64,000 bases of DNA from Bacteroidales bacterium (GCA_028698995.1 JAQVVM010000023.1:1-64000); one strand, 5' to 3'. Positions 52,260 to 61,721 are shown, counted from the stretch's first letter. Notes: generated by a model from the sequence alone, not told the origin. Numbers and translations: made by a program.

Positions 52260-53453
52260 ATGGAATTAAAAGAAAAGATAAAAAAACTTTCCTCTGAAAT
52301 AAGCAATGAAATTATTGCATTTAGACAACATTTGCATTCTTTACCTGAATTGTCGTTGGAAGAAAAGGAAACTTCTTTGTTTGTTTGTGAAAAACTCGAT
52401 GAATACGGGATAGAATATAAAACTTTTGAGAAGCATTATGGCGTTTTAGGAATTATCAGAGGGCTTGAACCCAATAGTAAAGTTGTCGCTTTGCGTGCTG
52501 ACATGGATGCTTTGGCTATAATTGAAGAAAACAATGTGCCCTATAAATCGAAAAATCACGGTGTTATGCATGCCTGTGGTCATGACGCGCATACAGCTTC
52601 CTTGCTGGGAACTGCTAAGATTCTAAACCAGCTAAGAAATGATTTTAAAGGTACAATCAAACTTGTTTTTCAACCATCTGAAGAAACTTATCCAGGAGGT
52701 GCACTTATGATGATAAATGATGGTGTCCTCCAAAAACCTGATGTGGATATTGTCATTGGACAGCATGTTATTCCCACTATAGATGCAGGAAAAGTTGGAT
52801 TTAAGACCGGTATGTCAATGGCTTCAACGGATGAAATTTATATAACTGTAAAGGGTAAAGGTGGACATGGTGCTACTCCAGAGCTGAATATCGACCCTGT
52901 AACTATTGGAGCACAGATTATAGTTGCACTTCAACAGATTGTCAGCAGAAACGCAGCTCCTCAAATACCTACAGTGCTTTCTTTTGGGCGGTTTATTGCA
53001 GAAGGAAAGGTAAACATAATTCCGGATGAAGCTAAAATTGAGGGAACTTTTCGCTCATTCAGTGAACCATGGCGCGAAAAAGCCCATCTTCTTATTAAAA
53101 AAAGTGCTGAAGCTATTGCTTCGGGGATGGGAGCTTCAGCGGAAGTTAAAATAGTAAGAGGTTATCCCTTCCTTGTTAATAATGAAGCGCTTACAATACG
53201 TCTCAAAAAATCTGCTGTCAAATACCTAGGCGCTGATTTTGTAGAAGACATGGACCTCAGAATGACTGCTGAAGATTTCGCTTATTTCTCTCAGAATAAA
53301 CCCTCATGCTTTTACAGAATAGGAATTAGAAATTTGTCTAAAGGCATTGTGCATAACCTTCATACATCCAGATTCGATATTGATGAAGAGGTATTTCCTT
53401 TGTCAGTTGGTCTTATGGCTTATATGGCTGTATCAGAACTGGGAAATGAATAG
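52260..53453 (+). CDS. M20 family amidohydrolase
   Basis: A 397-residue metallopeptidase. ALRADMDALAI, then MHACGHDAHTASLLG (about 100-114) and FQPSEETYPGGA supply the metal ligands and catalytic Glu. The GHGATPELNIDPV dimerisation segment and the C-terminal RMTAEDFAYFSQNKPSCFYRIG are typical of IAA-amino-acid/hippurate/N-acyl hydrolases (M20D). It cleaves N-acyl amino acids or small amides in the cytoplasm; the substrate is unknown. It starts 3 bp after the barrel-propeller gene, so it is probably cotranscribed. Confidence 0.92.
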   Translation: MELKEKIKKLSSEISNEIIAFRQHLHSLPELSLEEKETSLFVCEKLDEYGIEYKTFEKHYGVLGIIRGLEPNSKVVALRADMDALAIIEENNVPYKSKNHGVMHACGHDAHTASLLGTAKILNQLRNDFKGTIKLVFQPSEETYPGGALMMINDGVLQKPDVDIVIGQHVIPTIDAGKVGFKTGMSMASTDEIYITVKGKGGHGATPELNIDPVTIGAQIIVALQQIVSRNAAPQIPTVLSFGRFIAEGKVNIIPDEAKIEGTFRSFSEPWREKAHLLIKKSAEAIASGMGASAEVKIVRGYPFLVNNEALTIRLKKSAVKYLGADFVEDMDLRMTAEDFAYFSQNKPSCFYRIGIRNLSKGIVHNLHTSRFDIDEEVFPLSVGLMAYMAVSELGNE

Positions 53454-53473
53454 TTATTATTTTGATTTTTAAA

Positions 53474-55021
53474 ATGATGATCAAAAACTTATCTTATAAA
53501 AAGAGAGTTCATCTTTTGAATTTGACATTGATGATATTTTTTTTGTATTTATCATCTTTTTCTTTTGCTGCTCAATATAATTTTAATTCAAACTGTAAGA
53601 ATGCCTATTACAGCATTATTAATTTGGATTTTAATACAGCTAAGAATCAGATTGATTATGAGAAAAGACTCAATCCGGATAATTTAATATGTGTTTATCT
53701 GGAAAATTACATTGACTTTTTAAGCATTGTTATAACCGAAGACAGGGCACTTTTTAATAATTTTAAAAATAATAAAAATGGTCGAATTTCTTTATTGGAA
53801 AAAGGGAATAAAAATTCGCCCTACTATAATTATTGTTTGGCAGAGGTGTACTTACAATGGGCTGCAGCACGAATAATTTTTAAAGAATATGTCACAGCAG
53901 CTTATGAAATTAATAAGGCTTACAGATTACTAAATAAAAACCAGAGCGCATTTCCTTCCTTTGTTCCAAATCTCAAAAGCCTTGGTCTTTTTAATGCACT
54001 GACGGGGTCGATACCTGATGATTATCAATGGGTATTAAGCATTATAGGTTATGATGGCACTATTGAGAGAGGTATAAACCAATTGGGTATAGTGCTTCGA
54101 AGTGCACAAAATTCTGAGGAATTTGACTTCTTGCTATTAGAAACCACTTTTTTTATGGCTTATGTGAATCTGAATCTGTATAATGATGAAGACAAACTGG
54201 ATTTATTGGTGCGTTTTATCGAAAATGAACATACAATTCAATCGTTTTCCCAAACCAGCGCAATAATCAATTATGCCCTTGCCAATATTTATATAAGGAG
54301 TAAACTGAATAATGATAAAGCCATTCAAATCCTTAATGCGTTTCAACCTTGTGAATCATGCTTTCAGTTCCCATTACGAAATTTGCTATTGGCAAATGCC
54401 AAATTAAACAAGCTCGATGATGATGCAGATAAATATTTTAAAGTTTTTTTAGGAACTCATAGGGGGCAGAATTACATTAAAGAGGCCTATCTGAAGCTGG
54501 CATGGCATAGTTTTCTTCATAATGATACCCTTGCCTATTTCTCTTATCTTGATAAAATTAAGCTCAGAGGAGCTACTGATACAGATGATGATAAAATGGC
54601 TCTGACTGAAGCTGAATCAGGTATTCTTCCAAATTATTTTCTTCTCAAATCTCGTTTGTTATTTGATGGTGGCTATTATAACAGATCACTTGAGACACTG
54701 ATGACTGAAGAAGCGCAGAACTCATTTGAAACTACTAAGGAAGCGTTGGAATTCGTTTATCGAAGTGCCCGTATATATCATGAAATGAATACCATGGATA
54801 AAGCCATCTCTTTTTATGAATTAACCATTGAAAAAGGGGCAGACTATACTTATTATTTTGCTGCAAATGCCAGTCTTCAGTTGGGCCTTATTTATGAGCA
54901 AAAACAAAATTTTCAGGAGGCCGAAAAGTATTTTGTGTTAGCCCAGCATATGAATAATACGGAATATAAAAATAGCATAAACCAAAAAGCTAAAGCAGGT
55001 ATCAACAGACTTAAAAAATAG
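53474..55021 (+). CDS. Secreted tetratricopeptide-repeat protein
   Basis: The start is at ATG 53474 (MMIKNLSYKKRVHLLN...; the next codon is also ATG). The 515-residue protein has a signal peptide (LMIFFLYLSSFSFAAQ). It is all-helical, with degenerate TPR-like units at the N-terminus and clear ones at the end (FVYRSARIYHEMNTMDKAISFYELTIEKGADYTYYFAANASLQLGLIYEQKQNFQEAEKYFVLAQHM). It is likely a periplasmic scaffold; its function is unknown. It follows the M20 gene by 20 bp. Confidence 0.82.
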   Translation: MMIKNLSYKKRVHLLNLTLMIFFLYLSSFSFAAQYNFNSNCKNAYYSIINLDFNTAKNQIDYEKRLNPDNLICVYLENYIDFLSIVITEDRALFNNFKNNKNGRISLLEKGNKNSPYYNYCLAEVYLQWAAARIIFKEYVTAAYEINKAYRLLNKNQSAFPSFVPNLKSLGLFNALTGSIPDDYQWVLSIIGYDGTIERGINQLGIVLRSAQNSEEFDFLLLETTFFMAYVNLNLYNDEDKLDLLVRFIENEHTIQSFSQTSAIINYALANIYIRSKLNNDKAIQILNAFQPCESCFQFPLRNLLLANAKLNKLDDDADKYFKVFLGTHRGQNYIKEAYLKLAWHSFLHNDTLAYFSYLDKIKLRGATDTDDDKMALTEAESGILPNYFLLKSRLLFDGGYYNRSLETLMTEEAQNSFETTKEALEFVYRSARIYHEMNTMDKAISFYELTIEKGADYTYYFAANASLQLGLIYEQKQNFQEAEKYFVLAQHMNNTEYKNSINQKAKAGINRLKK

Positions 55022-55156
55022 TTTTTCGGTTCAAAGATTTATATTTTTTTGTTTAGAATTTATTTTGTCGATAAAAAAATAAATCATTTAAATAATAACA
55101 AAATCTATTTGAAAAAAAAAGATTAGGTTTGTATTTAGTTTTTAAAAATTATAAAA

Positions 55157-55720
55157 ATGCAGGCTGAAGTAGAAAAAACAGTTGAAATTCTTCAGAAAGG
55201 TGGTTTGATTGTTTATCCCACTGATACCTTATGGGGTATTGGCTGCGATGCCACAAATAAGAAAAGTATAGAGCGTATATATCAGATTAAACGCCGTTTA
55301 CATGAGAAGAGTTTTATCGTTTTAGTAAACAGTAAAGAAACTGTCCTAAACCATGTAAAAGAAGTGCCTGAATATGTTTGGGATTTTATTGATTCTTATC
55401 AGATGCCTTTGTCAGTAATATATCCGGGCGCTCATAACTTACCGGATAATATCATTGCACCTGATAAAACCATTGCCATCCGAATTACCAAAGACCCTTT
55501 TTGCAGGGCACTGATTGATGCACTAGGAAAACCATTAGTATCAACTTCAGCCAATATCTCCGGAGAAAAATCCCCATTTGCCTTTTCAATGATTCAGGAA
55601 GAGATACTTAACCAGGTTGACTATGTGGTTAATTATAAAAGAGTTAAAATTACTGAAACCAAAGCATCAACCATAATAAAAATTTCCGAAGAGGGTCAGA
55701 TTGAAATAATTAGAAACTGA
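55157..55720 (+). CDS. tsaC: L-threonylcarbamoyladenylate synthase (YrdC/TsaC domain)
   Basis: A 187-residue YrdC-fold protein. GGLIVYPTDTLWGIGCDATNKKSIERIYQIKRR (17-49) and STSANISGEKSPF (about 131-143) are the family signatures, and the length fits the short TsaC form without a Sua5 domain. It makes threonylcarbamoyl-AMP for t6A37 of tRNAs. The downstream neighbour is cca, also a tRNA enzyme. Partner genes (tsaB, tsaD, tsaE) are not here. Confidence 0.93.
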   Translation: MQAEVEKTVEILQKGGLIVYPTDTLWGIGCDATNKKSIERIYQIKRRLHEKSFIVLVNSKETVLNHVKEVPEYVWDFIDSYQMPLSVIYPGAHNLPDNIIAPDKTIAIRITKDPFCRALIDALGKPLVSTSANISGEKSPFAFSMIQEEILNQVDYVVNYKRVKITETKASTIIKISEEGQIEIIRN

Positions 55721-55732
55721 TACAGAATTCTT

Positions 55733-57145
55733 TTGAGAAAAATATTAACACACAATATATTTTCAGTATTAAGTAAGGTTGTTGACGAATTGCAAGTTGA
55801 GGCCTTTTTAGTAGGTGGTTTTGTGCGTGATCTTATACTTGAAAGACCATCAAAAGATATTGATATTATGGTTCTTGGCAGTGGGATTGATTTTGCTAAA
55901 AGAGTAGCCGACCACATTGGAAAACCTGAAGGTTTAAAAGTTTTTGCCAATTTTGGTACAGCCATGCTTCATTATGATGGTCTTGAAATTGAATTTGTTG
56001 GAGCCAGAAAAGAATCGTACCGCAGGGATTCACGCAAACCCATTGTTGAAGATGGTACTTTTGAAGATGATATTTTCCGCAGGGATTTTACTATCAATGC
56101 TTTAACAATCTCACTCAGTTCTAAAAACTTTGGTGAGCTTTCCGACCTGACAGGTGGCACTGAGGATATAAAAAACAAAATTATCAAAACTCCTTTGTCA
56201 CCTGCTCAGACTTTTTCTGATGACCCATTGAGAATGATGAGGGCTGTAAGATTTGCTACACAATTGGGCTTTTTACTGCACGATGATGTCTATAATGGTA
56301 TCATGCAGAATAAAGAACGAATTGAAATAATATCTATTGAAAGAATTACCGATGAACTCAATAAAATAATAATGTCTCCTAAACCTTCAATAGGTTTTGA
56401 ATATCTCTTTAATACAGGGCTTCTGGCTATTATTTTTCCCGAAATGCAAAAACTTCAGGGTGTTGATGTCGTCAAAGGAAAAGGGCATAAGGATAATTTT
56501 TATCATACTTTAAAAGTACTTGATAATATCGCTTTGCATTCCGATAATCTGTGGCTCCGTTGGGCTGCATTGTTGCATGATATTGCAAAACCTGCCACAA
56601 AAAGATTTGTCGAGCATGAGGGATGGACATTTCATTCACATGAGTTTATAGGAGAAAAAATGATACCCGGCATTTTTAAAAAACTTAAATTGCCTTTACA
56701 GGAACATATGAAATATGTTCAAAAACTGGTTCGTTTACATCTGCGTCCTATCGCACTTGTAGAAAGCAATATTACTGATTCGGCTGTAAGAAGATTGCTT
56801 TTCGAAGCCGGTGAAACTATAGATGACCTGATGTTACTTTGTGAGGCTGATATTACTTCCAAAAACGAATTAAAAGTAAAAAAATATATTAACAACCTCA
56901 ATATAGTTAAGAGAAAACTTGTTGAAATTGAAGAAAAAGATAAAGTCAGAGAATTTCAACCCCCTGTAAGTGGTGAAGAGATAATGTCTATTTTCGCATT
57001 AAATCCAAGCAGGGAAGTCGGCCTTATAAAAAATGCCATAAAAAATGCCATTCTTGACGGTGAAATACCCAACAACTATGAGCAAGCTTTGGGATTCATG
57101 ATAAATTTTGCAAAATCATTAAATATTTACCCTCAAAAAAAATAA
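55733..57145 (+). CDS. cca: CCA-adding tRNA nucleotidyltransferase with HD domain
   Basis: A 470-residue enzyme with the nucleotidyltransferase head (FLVGGFVRDLILERPSKDIDIMVLG, residues 25-49), RRDFTINALTISL, and an HD phosphohydrolase domain (RWAALLHDIAKPATKR, about 275-290; FHSHEFIGEKM). It builds or repairs tRNA CCA ends, which fits with both tRNA genes in the window lacking encoded CCA. The start codon is TTG at 55733, because an internal Met would remove the conserved head. It follows tsaC by 12 bp. Confidence 0.93.
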   Translation: MRKILTHNIFSVLSKVVDELQVEAFLVGGFVRDLILERPSKDIDIMVLGSGIDFAKRVADHIGKPEGLKVFANFGTAMLHYDGLEIEFVGARKESYRRDSRKPIVEDGTFEDDIFRRDFTINALTISLSSKNFGELSDLTGGTEDIKNKIIKTPLSPAQTFSDDPLRMMRAVRFATQLGFLLHDDVYNGIMQNKERIEIISIERITDELNKIIMSPKPSIGFEYLFNTGLLAIIFPEMQKLQGVDVVKGKGHKDNFYHTLKVLDNIALHSDNLWLRWAALLHDIAKPATKRFVEHEGWTFHSHEFIGEKMIPGIFKKLKLPLQEHMKYVQKLVRLHLRPIALVESNITDSAVRRLLFEAGETIDDLMLLCEADITSKNELKVKKYINNLNIVKRKLVEIEEKDKVREFQPPVSGEEIMSIFALNPSREVGLIKNAIKNAILDGEIPNNYEQALGFMINFAKSLNIYPQKK

Positions 57146-57166
57146 TTTATTTTTTTAATATTTTAT

Positions 57167-57175
57167 TATTTTTAC
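57167..57175 (+). promoter_or_regulatory. Variant -7 box (TAnnTTTAC) for the pRiA4b-ORF3-like gene
   Basis: TATTTTTAC, 24 bases before the ATG at 57199. This is the same variant as at 34204 and 48890. Confidence 0.4.
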
Positions 57176-57198
57176 ACTCATAAATAAACCATATTAAT

Positions 57199-57813
57199 AT
57201 GCATGCTTACAGATTCTATTTAACACCGGATAATATTGAAGATTTTTATTTTGAAATAGACATTTTACCTAGTCAGACTTTTAGGGTCTTTCATGATAAA
57301 ATTTTAGAAGTGCTTCAACTGTCGGGGACAGAGCTGGCATCCTTTTATGTCAGTAATAATCAGTGGAAGAAAAAAACTGAAATTACACTCATTGATATGA
57401 ACATTGAGGATGATTCTGATTTATATGATGATGAGGATGATGAAATGAATAAACCTAAGAAAAAGAAAATTCTCTTGATGGATAAAGTTAAATTGAGCGA
57501 CATCATTGATGATCCACATCAGAGATTTATTTATATATATGATTTTCTTTCTCCTTGGACTGTTTTTGTTGAACTCATGAAAATTGTTGAAGTAGACAAG
57601 CCCAAATTGTATCCTATGTGTGTCAAAATTGACGGGGAATTGCCTGTCAAGAAAGCCATCCCAAAAATCGAAACTCTTGATGATGAAGATGAAAATATCG
57701 TTTTAGGAGATGATACGGAAATACACGATGAAGAAGAAGAGGACGGATTCGGTAATGAATTTGGTGCTGATGAGGATGCATTAGGAGAAGGATTTGATGA
57801 CCTTAAATTCTAA
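57199..57813 (+). CDS. pRiA4b ORF-3-like / IS1096-passenger-TnpR-family protein
   Basis: A 204-residue protein. The first 130 residues match the plasmid pRiA4b ORF-3 domain (YRFYLTPDNIEDFYFEIDILPSQTFRVFHDKILEVLQ, ASFYVSNNQWKKKTEI, IDDPHQRFIYIYDFLSPWTVFVELMKI). The tail (160-204) is very acidic (DDEDENIVLGDDTEIHDEEEEDGFG) and probably disordered. Despite the family name there is no transposon here. Its end overlaps miaA by 17 bp, as commonly seen in Bacteroidota. The function is unknown. Confidence 0.82.
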   Translation: MHAYRFYLTPDNIEDFYFEIDILPSQTFRVFHDKILEVLQLSGTELASFYVSNNQWKKKTEITLIDMNIEDDSDLYDDEDDEMNKPKKKKILLMDKVKLSDIIDDPHQRFIYIYDFLSPWTVFVELMKIVEVDKPKLYPMCVKIDGELPVKKAIPKIETLDDEDENIVLGDDTEIHDEEEEDGFGNEFGADEDALGEGFDDLKF

Positions 57814-58756
57814 AAAAACGGCCATTGTCATAGCAGGTCCTACTGCTGTAGGCAAAACAACTTTAAGCATTACACTTGCCAAACGACTGAATGCTGAAAT
57901 AATTTCAGCAGACTCAAGACAGTTTTTTTGTGAACTGAAAATTGGAACAGCAGCCCCGGATGAAAAAGAGCTAAAATCTGCCAAACACCATTTTATTGGG
58001 AATTTATCCATTAATGATTATTATAATGTTTCAAAGTTTGAAATAGAAGCTTTATCTGTTATTGATAACCTGTTTAAGAAGTCAGATTTTGTTATTGTAA
58101 CTGGAGGTTCGGGTTTATATATAGATGCATTTTGTCATGGAATTGATGATCTGCCCGAACCTGAAAAAGAAGTACGTCAGGCACTGAAAGAAGAACTACT
58201 TAATTCCGGAATCGAAAGCCTCAGATTAAGTTTAAAAAGTATTGATCCAGAATATTATAACATCGTTGACCTCGCAAATCCCAAAAGAATCATGAGAGGT
58301 ATAGAAGTATATCTCACAACAGGGCAGAAATATTCTGAATTAAGAAAAAAACAGAAGAAATCAAGACCCTTTAATATTGTTAAGATCGGATTAAATCGAG
58401 AACGGAATGAATTGTTTCAACGGATAAACGATAGGGTTGATCAAATGATGTCCCAAGGTTTTCTTGAAGAAGCAAAACAGCTTTTTGAATTTCGTCATTT
58501 GAATGCACTCAATACGGTTGGGTATAAAGAACTTTTTCAGTACATCTCAGGTGAAATTACAATTGAAAAAGCGGTGGAAAATATAAAAACCAATACGCGC
58601 CGATTTGCCAAAAGACAGTTGACCTGGTTTAAAAAAGACATCGAATTTGTTTGGTTTCATCCTGAGGATTTTGATGGGATTATAAAGTTCATTAAAGAAT
58701 CTTGTTCAGTAAATAGTATTTTTGTGGGTTTAGTTTCTGTTTCTCTTCTTTTTTGA
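57797..58756 (+). CDS. miaA: tRNA dimethylallyltransferase
   Basis: The start is at ATG 57797 (MTLNSKKTAIVIAGPT...), inside the end of the preceding gene. The 319-residue protein has a P-loop GPTAVGKT (14-21), DSRQFFCELKIGTA (substrate), GGSGLYIDAFCHGID and the C-terminal NTRRFAKRQLTWFKKD. It adds an isopentenyl group to A37 of tRNAs reading UNN codons. The overlap indicates translational coupling with the upstream gene. An extra hydrophobic tail (SIFVGLVSVSLLF) of about 12 residues follows the family core. Confidence 0.94.
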   Translation: MTLNSKKTAIVIAGPTAVGKTTLSITLAKRLNAEIISADSRQFFCELKIGTAAPDEKELKSAKHHFIGNLSINDYYNVSKFEIEALSVIDNLFKKSDFVIVTGGSGLYIDAFCHGIDDLPEPEKEVRQALKEELLNSGIESLRLSLKSIDPEYYNIVDLANPKRIMRGIEVYLTTGQKYSELRKKQKKSRPFNIVKIGLNRERNELFQRINDRVDQMMSQGFLEEAKQLFEFRHLNALNTVGYKELFQYISGEITIEKAVENIKTNTRRFAKRQLTWFKKDIEFVWFHPEDFDGIIKFIKESCSVNSIFVGLVSVSLLF

Positions 58757-58769
58757 AAATCTTAAAAAA

Positions 58770-59555
58770 ATGTTGGCAAAAACTACCGGGTTTAATTTGT
58801 TTTTACTTTTTCTGAGTGGCTTATTGCTTCTTTTTATTATAGCACCACTGGCAGGTATGTTTTTATCTGTAAACAGTGAACAAGTAGCAGCAACTCTTCA
58901 TGACAAAGAGGTTGCATCAAGTATAAGTCTTACTTTATGGACATCCATGTTGGCCAGTATTATATTCGGTTTTGGAGCAGTTCCTCTGGCTTATTTCCTT
59001 GCAAGAAAAAAGTTTTTTATGCGCAGTTTTATTCTGGGGATTATAAATGTGCCTGTTGTTATACCTCATTCTGCAGCAGGTATTGCAATTTTGGGTTTTA
59101 TATCACGTGACAGTTTTATCGGTTCCTTAGCATCTTCTGTCGGTTTAAACCTAGTTGGGAACCCTATTGCAATTATTCTGGCCATGGCATTTGTAAGTTT
59201 GCCATTTATTATTAATGCTTCTATAGATGCCTTTAGTGCCGTGCCTATACAACTTGAAAAAGCAGCATTAAATCTTGGAGCTTCCTCTTTTAGAGTTTTT
59301 TTTCAGATTTCATTGCCATTAGCCTGGCGTGGTATTTTAACCGGCTTTATCATGATGTGGGCTAGGGGCATGAGCGAATTTGGTGCAGTTGTTATTGTTG
59401 CCTATCATCCTATGGTTACACCTGTACTTATTTATGAAAGATTTGCGTCGTTCGGTTTAAAATATGCCACACCTGTTGCAGTTGTTTTTATTGTTATTAC
59501 ACTCCTTTTCTTTGTGCTGATGCGACTTCTTTCAAAATCTGTTAAAACAAGATAA
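58770..59555 (+). CDS. wtpB: Tungstate/molybdate ABC transporter permease
   Basis: A 261-residue inner-membrane permease with six hydrophobic segments. The ModB/WtpB/CysT-type motif is SIDAFSAVPIQLEKAALNLGASSFRVFFQISLPLAWRGILTGFIMMWARGMSEFGAVVIVAYHP (about 150-215), including the EAA loop. It is 13 bp after miaA and 3 bp before the ATPase gene. With WtpC and the WtpA-like binding protein encoded convergently, it should import tungstate or molybdate for pterin cofactors of anaerobic oxidoreductases. Confidence 0.88.
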   Translation: MLAKTTGFNLFLLFLSGLLLLFIIAPLAGMFLSVNSEQVAATLHDKEVASSISLTLWTSMLASIIFGFGAVPLAYFLARKKFFMRSFILGIINVPVVIPHSAAGIAILGFISRDSFIGSLASSVGLNLVGNPIAIILAMAFVSLPFIINASIDAFSAVPIQLEKAALNLGASSFRVFFQISLPLAWRGILTGFIMMWARGMSEFGAVVIVAYHPMVTPVLIYERFASFGLKYATPVAVVFIVITLLFFVLMRLLSKSVKTR

Positions 59556-59558
59556 TTT

Positions 59559-60647
59559 ATGTTGAAACTTAATGGCATAGAAAAGAAATTTCCGGGTTTT
59601 TCATTGAAAAATATTTGCCTTGAGGTGAATAAAGGTGATTATTTCGTCATTTTAGGTAAATCAGGGGCAGGTAAATCACTTTTACTTGAAATAATTGCTG
59701 GCGTAACAAAACAAGATGCCGGTAAAATATTTTTTGGGGATGAAGATATTTCTTGTAAAAAAATTCAGGATCGTAAGTTTGTGTTGGTATATCAGAATCT
59801 TGCATTATTTCCACACTTAAATGTATATAACAATATTGCTTTTTCTTTGAAATGCAACAATGTTCAATCAAACACCTTTAATAATAGAATATTGGAAGTT
59901 GCTCAAACACTGAGTATTACAGATTTGCTGGGAAGATCAATTGAAGCTTTATCAGGTGGTGAAGCACAGAGGGTGGCTCTAGCAAGAGCTCTTGTAATTA
60001 AACCGGATATCCTTCTTCTTGACGAACCACTTGCTTCTATTGATGTGGAAATGAAAACAGAGCTTCAAAAATTGCTCAAAAAAATCAACAACAGTGGGCA
60101 AACCATCATTCATGTTACCCATAACTTCGATGAAGCACTGGCTCTCTCAAACAGAATTGCTGTTATTGATAAAGGAACTATCTTACAAATGGGTGAAACA
60201 GATGATGTTTTTCAAAACCCACAAAATTCTTTCATAGCAAACTTGTCAGGGGTGAAAAATTTTATTAAAGCCAAACTAATTGATATACCTGAAGACTCAT
60301 CCCTTAAAATTGCTGTACCTGAAAAATCAAATATTGAAATCAAAATTCTTACTGATATTTGTTCAGGAAATGGATTCCTTGCTTTTAATGCAAAAGATGT
60401 TTTTTTATCTGAAAACCCAACTGAAACAACTGCTGTTAACAACTTTTTGGGAGTTATTACAGACATAAACAAAACCCAGCTTGGCTATGAAATTTCTGTT
60501 GATATTGGTATCCCTGTTATTATTTCTGTAAGCCGTTTGTCCTTCCAGAAACTTGGTCTTTGCTTAGATAAAAAGGTATGGGCGAGCTTTAAGGCCTCTG
60601 CTCCCTACTTTATACCTTTGACCAATGAATCAACTTTAACTTATTGA
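59559..60647 (+). CDS. wtpC: Tungstate/molybdate ABC transporter ATP-binding protein
   Basis: A 362-residue ATPase with Walker A GKSGAGKS (33-40), signature LSGGEAQRVALARAL (about 130-144), Walker B LLLDEPLASID, and H-loop VTHNFDEA. The C-terminal TOBE/mop-like beta domain (about 240-362: GVKNFIKAKLIDIPEDSSLKI, FLGVITDINKTQLGYEISVDIG) may bind oxyanion as a regulatory site. It drives the WtpB permease. It is convergent with wtpA (35 bp between stop codons). Confidence 0.9.
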   Translation: MLKLNGIEKKFPGFSLKNICLEVNKGDYFVILGKSGAGKSLLLEIIAGVTKQDAGKIFFGDEDISCKKIQDRKFVLVYQNLALFPHLNVYNNIAFSLKCNNVQSNTFNNRILEVAQTLSITDLLGRSIEALSGGEAQRVALARALVIKPDILLLDEPLASIDVEMKTELQKLLKKINNSGQTIIHVTHNFDEALALSNRIAVIDKGTILQMGETDDVFQNPQNSFIANLSGVKNFIKAKLIDIPEDSSLKIAVPEKSNIEIKILTDICSGNGFLAFNAKDVFLSENPTETTAVNNFLGVITDINKTQLGYEISVDIGIPVIISVSRLSFQKLGLCLDKKVWASFKASAPYFIPLTNESTLTY

Positions 60648-60682
60648 CAGCAACACATTACACTTGCCCTGAACACATTGTT

Positions 60683-61624
60683 TTATTCTAAAAAGGATTG
60701 CAAACTTTCAGGTATATTATTTTTAAACTTGCTCTTTGCAGGTAACAAAATATTCTGACCATTTTCTTCTAAAATTCTTGCTCCTTTTTCACTGTCTAAA
60801 AAGAACTGAATAAAGTGTATGGCGCCTTCTTTATTTTTTGCAATACTTGGGATTGTGATGCCATAAACAATGGGTGTTCCTGTTTCAGTATAGGTTGATT
60901 CAGGTGTATTTCCTATGGTTTCAAATGAAACCAAAGCATAGTATTCGGATAGTTCAGGTTTGGATAAGTTAATACTATCAGGTAGGCTGAGGTATTCAAA
61001 ATGATGTTGAACGGCAATAGATTTATAAATGTAAAGGTAATCAACAGTGTTTTTTTCGAGTAATGCAATAAGGTCTGCTTCCTTAGGTCGGATAAAATTT
61101 TGATCTTTTTCAAGTAAAATTTCAGATATCATAGGATCCTGATAGTAAAGGTCTGATAACAAAAGCATCATAACTGCTCTCACCCCGCAAGGGTCGGCAT
61201 CAGGGGAGGAGCGGGCAGTTAAAACATCTTCACGAGTTAAAATTGAATACCAGTTACTATCGTTAATACTATCAGCAAAGTGCGATGAACTATTATATGC
61301 AAGCACCATTTCATTTCCAGCAAAAGGTATGCTCCAGCTTGCATATTCGGGCATAAGAAAAGTTTCTATAATAATATTATCAGCTGAGATAAAAACATCA
61401 CAATCCTTTTTAAGTTCGGAAATTTGTCTGGCACCGGCCTTGCTTCCCCATGATTCCGTAAGTATTTCTATGTCAGGAAATTCATTGTTGTAGGTCTCAA
61501 CAATTAGCTTTACTGGTAATGATAAGCTCCCTGCGTGAATAATACGTATGGTTTTTTTGTCATTTGGATTCTGACATGAGAAAATGAAAAGGCAGATGAA
61601 TAGTAAAATGATTAATTTCTTCAT
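60683..61624 (-). CDS. wtpA: Tungstate/molybdate-binding lipoprotein WtpA
   Basis: The start is at ATG 61624 (MKKLIILLFICLFIFSCQN, lipobox Cys17); the in-frame start at 61672 adds 16 residues. The 313-residue protein has the WtpA motifs: IRIIHAGSLSLPVKLIVETYN (oxyanion contacts Gly-Ser-Leu), VFISADNIIIETFLMPEYASW, the ligand-binding ARSSPDADPCGVRAVM, and YLYIYKSIAVQHHFEYLSLP. It captures the anion and hands it to WtpBC. It is transcribed opposite to wtpBC with its own TAATTTTG box, so binding protein and permease are controlled separately. Confidence 0.9.
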   Translation of the reverse strand: MKKLIILLFICLFIFSCQNPNDKKTIRIIHAGSLSLPVKLIVETYNNEFPDIEILTESWGSKAGARQISELKKDCDVFISADNIIIETFLMPEYASWSIPFAGNEMVLAYNSSSHFADSINDSNWYSILTREDVLTARSSPDADPCGVRAVMMLLLSDLYYQDPMISEILLEKDQNFIRPKEADLIALLEKNTVDYLYIYKSIAVQHHFEYLSLPDSINLSKPELSEYYALVSFETIGNTPESTYTETGTPIVYGITIPSIAKNKEGAIHFIQFFLDSEKGARILEENGQNILLPAKSKFKNNIPESLQSFLE

Positions 61625-61669
61625 CAGTTTCTTAGATTTTGAGTTAATAATGTCAATAAAATAAAATGT

Positions 61670-61677
61670 CAAAATTA
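61670..61677 (-). promoter_or_regulatory. Bacteroidota -7 box for wtpA
   Basis: The minus strand reads TAATTTTG, 46 bases before the preferred ATG at 61624. Confidence 0.5.
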
Positions 61678-61721
61678 CTTTTTATTAATTAATAACTCTG
61701 TTTATATATCCATAAATGTAT

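Noticed and set aside
57199-57813. Transposon passenger gene, hence a mobile element
   Set aside because: Only the family name suggests it. There are no transposase genes, terminal repeats or target duplications nearby, and the gene overlaps miaA.
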